Below the pieces are notes generated by a model, which was not told where the DNA came from, ran no database searches, and saw only the letters and a program-made list of their open reading frames with translations. Position numbers and translations under genes: made by a program. Shown one piece after another: positions 57,896 through 64,000 of a DNA stretch of 64,000 nt (positions are counted from its first letter, which is position 1; each line of letters starts with the position of its first letter). The DNA comes from Homoserinimonas aerilata (GTDB taxonomy: Bacteria; Actinomycetota; Actinomycetes; Actinomycetales; Microbacteriaceae): NCBI RefSeq assembly GCF_006716125.1, contig NZ_VFOM01000005.1, positions 1-64,000 on the forward strand. The letters run 5' to 3'.

Positions 57896-59716
57896 ATGAC
57901 TGAGACGACCACGCCTGATGCGGCACTCGAGACGCTCGGCAGGGTTTTCGGTTACGACAGTTTTCGCGGCGACCAGGCGGAGATCATCCGTCATGTGGTC
58001 GCCGGTGGCGACGCGCTCGTGCTCATGCCGACGGGTGGCGGCAAGTCGCTCTGCTATCAGGTGCCGTCGCTTGTGCGCGAGGGCACGGGGGTTGTCATTT
58101 CGCCGCTGATCGCGCTCATGCAGGATCAGGTGGATGCTCTGGCTGCGGTGGGCGTGCGGGCCGAGTTCCTGAATTCGACGCAGGGGCCGGATGAGCGGCG
58201 CAGGGTTGAGGCGGCGTTCGTGGCGGGCGCGGTCGATCTGCTGTATCTGGCGCCAGAGCGGCTCGCGATCGAGTCGACCGCGCAGCTGCTCGACCGCGGC
58301 ACGATCGCGCTTTTCGCGATCGATGAGGCGCACTGTGTGGCGCAGTGGGGGCACGATTTCCGGCCCGACTATCTGCGGTTGTCGATGCTGCATGAGCGTT
58401 GGCCGGCCGTGCCGCGCATCGCACTGACGGCGACGGCGACGGAGCAGACGCACGCGGAGATCGCGCTGCGCCTGCAGCTCGACGATGCGCGACATTTTGT
58501 GGCGAGTTTCGATCGGCCGAACATCCAGTACCGCATCGAGGCGAAGAATCAGCCGCAGCGGCAGCTGCTGGAGCTGCTGCGCACGGAGCATGTCGGCGAC
58601 GCGGGCATCGTGTACTGTCTGTCGCGCGCATCGGTGGAGAAGACGGCCGAGTTCCTCAATTCGAGCGGCATTCCGGCGCTGCCATACCACGCGGGTCTGC
58701 CGGCTGAGGTGCGCGCCGCGAACCAGTCACGCTTCCTGCGCGAGGACGGCATCGTCATGGTTGCGACGATCGCGTTCGGCATGGGCATCGACAAACCGGA
58801 TGTGCGTTTCGTCGCCCACCTGGACCTGCCCAAGTCGGTGGAGGGCTACTACCAGGAGACGGGCCGCGCGGGCCGCGACGGCCTGCCGTCGACCGCCTGG
58901 CTGGCCTACGGGCTGCAGGATGTGGTGCAGCAGCGCCGCATGATCGAGCAGTCGGAGGGTGACCTGGCGCACCGCCGCCGCATGAGCGCGCACCTGGATG
59001 CGATGCTGGCGCTGTGCGAGACGGTCGAGTGCCGGCGCGTGCAGCTGCTCGCCTACTTCGGGCAGTCGTCGCAGCCGTGCGGCAACTGCGACACCTGCCT
59101 GAACCCGCCGCAGGCGTGGGATGGCACGGTGCCAGCGCAGAAGCTGCTGTCGACGATCGTGCGCCTCAAGCGGGAACGCAATCAGACATTCGGCGCCGGT
59201 CAGGTGGTCGACATCCTGCGCGGCAAGGAGACGCCGCGCACACTGCAGCACGGGCACGAACAGCTCGCCACGTGGGGCATCGGCGAGGACCTGAGCGATC
59301 AGCAGTGGCGCGGGGTGGTGCGGCAGCTGCTCGCGCAGGGGCTGCTCGCGACGCAGGGTGAGTACGGAATTCTTGCGCTGACGGATGCCTCGGCCGCCGT
59401 TCTCTCGGGAGAGCGCGCCGTGTCGCTGCGCACCGAACCGGAGCGGGTGGCCCGGAGGGCGCCGAAGCGGCAGGCGGCGCTCGCCGACCTCGAGCCGGCG
59501 CAGGTGGAGCTGTTCGAGGCGCTGCGCGTGTGGCGCGCGGAGCAGGCGAAGGAGCAGGGGGTTCCGGCGTACATCGTGTTCGGGGATGCGACGCTGCGCG
59601 CGGTCGCCCTGGCGAAGCCGGCGACGATGGACGAACTGGATGCGCTGCCCGGCATCGGCGCGAAGAAGCGCGACGCGTACGGGCAGGCGCTGCTCGAAGT
59701 GGTCGCCGCGGCTTAG
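57896..59716 (+). CDS. recQ: ATP-dependent DNA helicase RecQ
   Basis: 606 residues. Walker A PTGGGKS (45-51), DEAH box at 143-146 ([19 protein letters not shown]), ATATEQT, and motif [13 protein letters not shown]. The RecQ-Ct zinc module is visible ([15 protein letters not shown]), then a winged helix and a C-terminal HRDC domain ([26 protein letters not shown]). 3'-5' helicase for recombination and fork repair. Leaderless geometry: TAGCCT exactly 6 nt before the ATG. Confidence 0.95.
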   Translation: MTETTTPDAALETLGRVFGYDSFRGDQAEIIRHVVAGGDALVLMPTGGGKSLCYQVPSLVREGTGVVISPLIALMQDQVDALAAVGVRAEFLNSTQGPDERRRVEAAFVAGAVDLLYLAPERLAIESTAQLLDRGTIALFAIDEAHCVAQWGHDFRPDYLRLSMLHERWPAVPRIALTATATEQTHAEIALRLQLDDARHFVASFDRPNIQYRIEAKNQPQRQLLELLRTEHVGDAGIVYCLSRASVEKTAEFLNSSGIPALPYHAGLPAEVRAANQSRFLREDGIVMVATIAFGMGIDKPDVRFVAHLDLPKSVEGYYQETGRAGRDGLPSTAWLAYGLQDVVQQRRMIEQSEGDLAHRRRMSAHLDAMLALCETVECRRVQLLAYFGQSSQPCGNCDTCLNPPQAWDGTVPAQKLLSTIVRLKRERNQTFGAGQVVDILRGKETPRTLQHGHEQLATWGIGEDLSDQQWRGVVRQLLAQGLLATQGEYGILALTDASAAVLSGERAVSLRTEPERVARRAPKRQAALADLEPAQVELFEALRVWRAEQAKEQGVPAYIVFGDATLRAVALAKPATMDELDALPGIGAKKRDAYGQALLEVVAAA

Positions 59717-59717
59717 C

Positions 59718-59868
59718 TGCTGGTCGAGGGGCACGGAGTGCCGTCTCGAGACCGGGTTGTGCGCGGGTGGGGTTTCGAGACGACCTCGTTCCTCGGTCCC
59801 TCAACCCGCGGGTGGCTTTGCTGGTCGAGGGGCACGGAGTGCCGTCTCGAGACCAGAACCGACGAGTA
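59718..59868. repeat. Family-A palindromes, three units
   Basis: GCTGGTCGAGGGGCACGGAGTGCCGTCTCGAGACC occurs twice as near-identical units, with GGTTTCGAGACGACCTCGTTCC...CCTCAACCCGCG between them. Starts 2 nt after the recQ stop. Confidence 0.8.
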
Positions 59869-59957
59869 ACCCTCCTTGTGCGGGCGAGTTACCGGGGTTA
59901 GCGTGGTGTCTCTGTCTTACCCGGCATCACCGTTGTTCTGCACCCGAAGCAGGCGTC

Positions 59958-61340
59958 ATGTACATCTCGTTCTCCGACCGCCCCAGGGGTGGCGCGCGGC
60001 CCACGACGGGTGCGGGCGCGCGCGTGTCGTCGGTGGTGATCGCTCTCGGCGTGGTCAGCATGCTCACGGACGTGTCGTCTGAGTCGGTTGCGGCGATTCT
60101 GCCGCTGTATGTGACCGGTGTGATCGGGCTTTCCACTGTCGCCTACGGTTTCATCGACGGCATCTATCAGGGTGTGAGCGCTCTTGTGCGCATCGCGGGC
60201 GGCTATGCGGCGGATCGCGGCGACCAGCCGAAGTGGGTGGCGTTCTTCGGCTATGGGGTGTCGGCGTTGGCGCGGGTGGGCTTGTTGTTCGCGTCGGGTT
60301 TTGCGGCGCTGACGGCGGTGCTGGCGATCGACAGGCTCGGCAAGGGGGTGCGTACGGCGCCGCGCGATGCCCTCATCGCTGCTTCGTCGCATCCGGATGC
60401 TTTGGGCAGGGCGTTCGGCATGCACCGGATGCTTGACACGATCGGCGCGGCGCTGGGCCCTCTCATCGCCTTCGTGATTCTGCTGCTCATCCCGGACGGC
60501 TTCAGCACGATCTTCGTGGTGTCGTTGGCGTTCGCGCTGCTCGGCCTGGCGGTGCTCGGTTTCATTGTTCCGAATCGCCGCCCGCGGGCCGAGGCGCCTG
60601 TGGTGGCCCGCCCGGCGAAGCGGTTCAGTCTGCGCGAGTTGCGTGACCCCCGCCTGCGCCGGCTGCTGCTGGTTGCGGCGCTGTTCGGGCTGCTGACGGT
60701 CGGTGACGGGTTCATCTATCTGGTGCTGCAGGGCAGGGGCTCGTTTGCAGCGGAGTGGTTTCCGCTGCTCTATGTGGGCACGAATGTGGCGTTCCTCGCG
60801 CTGGCGGTGCCGGTCGGCCGGCTCGCCGACAGGGTCGGGCGTGCGCGCATATTCGTGATCGGGCATGTTGCGCTGCTGGCGGCGTACGTGTCGGCGGCGC
60901 TGCCGGTGGCGGGGGCTCCGATCACGATCGCCTGCCTTCTGCTGCTGGGCGTGTTCTATGCGGCCACCGATGGCATCATCGCGGCGCTGGCCACGCAGTT
61001 CACGCCGGTGTCGGCGCGGGCGAGCGGCATCGCGGCGGCGCAGACGGTTGTGGCGGTGTGTCGTTTCTTCGCGTCGACCGGTTTCGGGCTTCTGTGGTTC
61101 TTCGCGGGGCGCGCGAATGCGGTGATCGTGGTGGCGGTGGCGCTTGCTGTGGTGATTCCGTTCGCGGCCTGGCTGCTGCGGCAGGCGACCCGGCGCCCGC
61201 CAGACGAGGGCCCGCCAGACGATGGCACGCCAGACGAGGGCACGCCGGACGAGGGCACTGCGGACGAGGGCACGTCAGACGAGCGCCCGTCAGATGAGGG
61301 CACCGCGGATGACCCCGCAGAACGGGTGGCCGAGGGGTGA
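59958..61340 (+). CDS. MFS transporter with acidic pentapeptide-repeat tail
   Basis: 460 residues. Twelve helices with MFS features: GGYAADRGDQPKW after helix 2, DRLGKGVRTAPRDALIA after helix 4 (as in the MFS subgroup with KGVR-TAPRDALIA), and GRLADRVGRARIF in the second half. The last 45 or so residues are eight imperfect copies of PDEGT. Export function likely, substrate unknown. ATG at 59958 is the first start before the helices; TAGCGT at 59898-59903 is a possible -10. Its stop overlaps the next GTG. Confidence 0.85.
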   Translation: MYISFSDRPRGGARPTTGAGARVSSVVIALGVVSMLTDVSSESVAAILPLYVTGVIGLSTVAYGFIDGIYQGVSALVRIAGGYAADRGDQPKWVAFFGYGVSALARVGLLFASGFAALTAVLAIDRLGKGVRTAPRDALIAASSHPDALGRAFGMHRMLDTIGAALGPLIAFVILLLIPDGFSTIFVVSLAFALLGLAVLGFIVPNRRPRAEAPVVARPAKRFSLRELRDPRLRRLLLVAALFGLLTVGDGFIYLVLQGRGSFAAEWFPLLYVGTNVAFLALAVPVGRLADRVGRARIFVIGHVALLAAYVSAALPVAGAPITIACLLLLGVFYAATDGIIAALATQFTPVSARASGIAAAQTVVAVCRFFASTGFGLLWFFAGRANAVIVVAVALAVVIPFAAWLLRQATRRPPDEGPPDDGTPDEGTPDEGTADEGTSDERPSDEGTADDPAERVAEG

Positions 61341-62386
61341 GCGGTCGCGGGCGTTGGGCGTGGCTCGCCGCTGTCGTGGCCGTTGTGCTGCTGGCGACGG
61401 GCGGCTACGGCGTGTGGGCGTATCTCGACTATCAGGGCAGGGTGTCGGCGGCAGACGAGGCGGCGGGTGACGCCGTGCCGTTCGAGAGCGTGCTCGATGG
61501 CCCGCGGGTGCTGTTCCGCAACACGGTGCTCGGGCAGCAGTACGGGCTGGTGGCGGCGGTGCCACTCGAGGGCGCCGACGGCACGGATGCGACGGTGGCT
61601 CCGGATGCTCCGCGCGCGGTCTCGAAGGTCGCCTGCGACCGCGTGCATGCGAGCGCCGACAGGGTGCTGTGCCTGCACACGGATCGCCGGCTCGGCTCGA
61701 AGTTCGAGGCGAAGCTGTACGACAACGAGTGGAACGAGCTGGGTGGTTGGCCGCTGCCGGGGGTGCCGAGTCGCACCCGCATCACGCCGGATTCGCAGTT
61801 GTGGGCGAGCACGGCCTTCGTGACCGGCCACTCCTACGCGACGATCGGTTTCTCGACGGCGACGACGATCAGCGGCGCGGATGGCACCGAGTACGGCAAC
61901 CTGGAGGACTTCACGACGACGATCGAGGGGGAGCCGCTGACCACGAGCGACCGCAACTTCTGGGGCGTCACCTTCGCCGACGATGGCAACACCTTCTACG
62001 CGACCGCGGCATCCGGCGGCAGCACCTGGTTGGTGCGCGGCGATCTGGCGAAACGCACCATGGTGTCGCTGCGCAGCAATGTGGAGTGCCCGTCGCTGTC
62101 ACCGGATGGCACGCGCATCGCGTTCAAGAAGAACGTGTCGACGGGGTCGGTCTCGAGCTGGTCGATTGCCGTGTACGACCTGGCGAGCGGCACGGAGACG
62201 GTGGTCCCGGGCGAGAGCAGCGTCGACGACCAGGTGGAATGGCTCGACGACAACACCCTCCTGTTCGGTCTGCCGCGGCCGGATGCGGTGGGAGACAGCG
62301 ACGTGTGGTCGGCCCCGGCGGATGGCAGCGCAGAGCCGACCTTGTTCATCGAGCACGCGTGGTCGCCGGCGGTCGTGCGCGGCTGA
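61337..62386 (+). CDS. Membrane-anchored TolB-like beta-propeller protein
   Basis: 349 residues. One N-terminal helix (about 8-29) and an extracellular domain with propeller-like repeats: VECPSLSPDGTRIAFKKNV and SWSIAVYDLASGTETVVPGE are PD40/TolB blades. No catalytic residues are evident. Translationally coupled to the MFS gene (GTGA overlap), so the two may work together, for instance as a transporter with an extracellular partner. Function otherwise unknown. Confidence 0.78.
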   Translation: MSGRGRWAWLAAVVAVVLLATGGYGVWAYLDYQGRVSAADEAAGDAVPFESVLDGPRVLFRNTVLGQQYGLVAAVPLEGADGTDATVAPDAPRAVSKVACDRVHASADRVLCLHTDRRLGSKFEAKLYDNEWNELGGWPLPGVPSRTRITPDSQLWASTAFVTGHSYATIGFSTATTISGADGTEYGNLEDFTTTIEGEPLTTSDRNFWGVTFADDGNTFYATAASGGSTWLVRGDLAKRTMVSLRSNVECPSLSPDGTRIAFKKNVSTGSVSSWSIAVYDLASGTETVVPGESSVDDQVEWLDDNTLLFGLPRPDAVGDSDVWSAPADGSAEPTLFIEHAWSPAVVRG

Positions 62387-62396
62387 TGCGTTGCCG

Positions 62397-63326
62397 TCAG
62401 CGGGGAAGCATCGTGTCGTTCGCGCCCATCTGAGGCGGTCGCAGCGACGGGCGCAGCAGGGCGCGCAGCGTCGGCCAGGAGGTGCGCTGCCCGAGGAGTC
62501 CGCGCCGCAGCTCCACGAGCACGGTCATGCCGAAGTAGAGCCAGGCGCGGCCGTCGCCCGCCCGCCGCCGGTACAGGCGCACCCGGTTGAGCATCTGCAT
62601 GGTGTGGGTGGCCCAGCTCTCACCGGAGCCCCCTCCTATATGCATTCCGCCGGCGCGCGGCGTGTACATGGTCGCCCATCCCGCATCCTTCGCCCTGAGG
62701 CTGAGATCGGTCTCCTCCGAGTACAGGAAGAACGACTCGTCGAGGCCGTCGAGGGCGTCGAAGCATTCGCGGTCGACGAGCAGGATGGCCCCCACCGCCC
62801 AGTCGACCTCGTGCTCGCTCTCATATTCGGATGCCCGTTCGTTGCGTTCCGCGAAGACGGGCAGGCCCGTGAAGCTGAGCCCTCCGACGCGGGCGAGCGT
62901 CGGCCCGCGTCGGATCGTCGGGGAGAGCCGGCCGTCCTCCTCGCGCACCCGGGGGGCGACGATTCCGGTGCCCGGTCGACGCAGCGTCTCGAGCATCCGC
63001 GGCACAGAGTCGGGGTCGAGCGTCGCGTCGGGATTCAGGATGAGGATGGCCGAGGCATCCGGTGATTCGCGCACCGCCCTGTTGATGCCGGCCGCATAGC
63101 CGTCGTTCGTGGAGGGCACGACGGTGCAGTCGGTGCGGCGCGCGAGCAGCTCGACGGTGTCATCGCTCGACCCGTTGTCGACCACGACGACCGAATACGA
63201 GAGGTCACCGAAGGCGTCTGGCAGGCTGTCGAGCAGGCCAGTCACGTGCCGGCTGCTGTTGTAGGTGACGACGACCGCGGCGACGTCGAGAGGCCCGCTG
63301 CCTGCGGCCTGATCAGATGCCGTCAC
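62397..63326 (-). CDS. Family 2 glycosyltransferase (rhamnosyltransferase-like)
   Basis: 309 residues. GT-A fold with DVAAVVVTYNSSRHVTGLLDSL at the start, VVVDNGSSDDTVELL, ILILNPDATLDP (DxD-like NPDA) and EETDLSLRAKDAGW, as in WbbL-type rhamnosyltransferases of cell-wall and capsule synthesis. GTG start overlaps the stop of the upstream ligase-like gene (GTGA); the open frame beyond it is inside that gene. Confidence 0.88.
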   Translation of the reverse strand: MTASDQAAGSGPLDVAAVVVTYNSSRHVTGLLDSLPDAFGDLSYSVVVVDNGSSDDTVELLARRTDCTVVPSTNDGYAAGINRAVRESPDASAILILNPDATLDPDSVPRMLETLRRPGTGIVAPRVREEDGRLSPTIRRGPTLARVGGLSFTGLPVFAERNERASEYESEHEVDWAVGAILLVDRECFDALDGLDESFFLYSEETDLSLRAKDAGWATMYTPRAGGMHIGGGSGESWATHTMQMLNRVRLYRRRAGDGRAWLYFGMTVLVELRRGLLGQRTSWPTLRALLRPSLRPPQMGANDTMLPR

Positions 63327-64000
63327 TGTGCGGCTCCCTTGCGTGTGGTGGGGCTTGCGTGTGGTGGCGCTTGCATGTGGGGGCCTGCGGGCGGATGACT
63401 CTCCCAGGTGATGCGGCGAACGCTCCCGCACAGCCCGGCAAGCAGAAACAGCATGCCGCCCGCGATCGGGAACGAGAGCCCGTCGAAGAACGCGAACAGA
63501 ACGGCCACATTGATGATCGACGCGGCAAGCGCATGCGCAAGGAGCCGCAACTGCGGTTCGGATGCCCGCTTCGCCCGGAGAGCGCTGCCGATGGCGGCGG
63601 CGAAGAAACCGGCGAATGCGATGACGCCGAGCACGCCCAGCTCGATGGCGATGAGCACCCACTGGTTGTCGAAGATGTAGTACCGCGGCAGGAAGAGACC
63701 GAAGCCGGAACCGATCACAGGGGATGTCGACATGAATTCGGGCACACGCGCCAGGCCGCTCGTGCGCGACTGTGTGCTCGGGTCGTCTGCGGCGCCGGCG
63801 AACAGGCCGACGGTGGTGGTCAGCAGGCCGGGCACGGCCGCGAAGACGGCGACACCGAGCACCCCGCCGACGCCGATCGCGACGATGCGGGAGCGGGGGG
63901 AGAGCGCCGGGATCATCGACACCACGGCCACCGCGAATCCGATGATGGCGGAGCGGGAGACGGCCACCATCGACGACACGGAGATGAGGGCGACGGGCAG
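63323..64000 (-). CDS. O-antigen ligase/polymerase-like membrane protein (N-terminus cut by window edge)
   Basis: Open to the right edge; about 225 C-terminal residues visible. Hydrophobic helices alternate with a large loop holding STSPVIGSGFGLFLPRYYIFDNQWVLIAIELGVLGVIAF, the Wzy-C/RfaL pattern (GxGxG...NxxL...ELGxxG). Such proteins polymerise or attach polysaccharide units. The end of the gene carries near-tandem TTGCGTGTGGTGGG-type units (about 63340-63385) encoding a His/Pro-rich tail. Forms an operon with the downstream GT2, likely part of a larger surface-polysaccharide cluster outside the window. Confidence 0.78.
   Translation of the reverse strand: MPVALISVSSMVAVSRSAIIGFAVAVVSMIPALSPRSRIVAIGVGGVLGVAVFAAVPGLLTTTVGLFAGAADDPSTQSRTSGLARVPEFMSTSPVIGSGFGLFLPRYYIFDNQWVLIAIELGVLGVIAFAGFFAAAIGSALRAKRASEPQLRLLAHALAASIINVAVLFAFFDGLSFPIAGGMLFLLAGLCGSVRRITWESHPPAGPHMQAPPHASPTTRKGAAQ

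Noticed and set aside
59385..59957. N-terminal extension of the MFS frame
   Set aside because: Overlaps recQ in another frame and the family-A repeats; the protein proper begins at the ATG at 59958.
63327..63662. N-terminal extension of the GT2 frame
   Set aside because: Antigene-frame sequence within the ligase-like gene; the GTG at 63326 directly precedes the GT-A fold and overlaps the upstream stop.

Overview
High-GC actinobacterial chromosome segment, most likely from the family Microbacteriaceae. This rests on gene content and order (sterol-carrier-like ORF, small membrane protein, purF, purM, DUF3073), many GTG/TTG starts, putative leaderless promoters and two high-copy families of intergenic palindromes. 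The genus cannot be told from sequence alone. No rRNA, tRNA, CRISPR array, transposase or phage gene was found.

Layout. (1) 0-8.3 kb: purF and purM. Between purM and the DUF3073 gene, which are neighbours in many actinobacteria, sits a 4.3-kb acid-sugar operon (KdgT-type permease, DUF1537 kinase, PdxA2-like dehydrogenase, GntR/UTRA regulator) bracketed by palindromic repeats. (2) 8.5-11.9 kb: flavoprotein monooxygenase and a KimA-like APC permease. (3) 11.9-20.0 kb: sugar cluster with a binding-protein ABC importer diverging from a debranching-type glucosidase, LacI regulator, small EthD-like protein and an atypical Gfo/Idh/MocA protein; a perfect LacI-type palindrome lies between. (4) 20-24.5 kb: secreted hypothetical, DUF559-type nuclease-like protein, PadR/DUF4097 pair, MerR/TipA regulator. 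(5) 24.5-27.6 kb: MocR regulator flanked by two YczE-like membrane paralogues. (6) 27.7-30.9 kb: RND exporter. (7) 31-38.5 kb: quinate/shikimate catabolism module (QuiC-type dehydratase diverging from TRAP dctQM, quinate/shikimate dehydrogenase, dctP, a phosphotriesterase-family hydrolase and TetR), with two matching operators in the divergent promoter. (8) 38.5-43.7 kb: lactate-permease family protein, lipoprotein esterase, DEAD-box helicase with a very long Arg/Tyr-rich N-terminus and structured leader. (9) 43.7-48.3 kb: second DUF559-type gene flanked by an inverted pair of another palindromic repeat, an EamA exporter, and an AbiEi/AbiEii-like pair. (10) 48.4-64 kb: secreted nuclease/5'-nucleotidase fusion, cysK-cysE, CPBP protease, acyl-CoA oxidase, RecQ, MFS plus beta-propeller pair, and the edge of a surface-polysaccharide cluster (GT2, O-antigen ligase-like).

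Three intergenic palindrome families were recognised by eye: A (TCTCGAGAC / CTCGACC type, always at gene 3' ends), B (about 60 bp, CGCGAGTGGTCA...TGACCACTCGCG, ten copies, mostly in pairs) and C (about 75 bp, two hairpins, two inverted copies). Their association with the two DUF559-type nuclease-like genes is the most unusual signal in the window.
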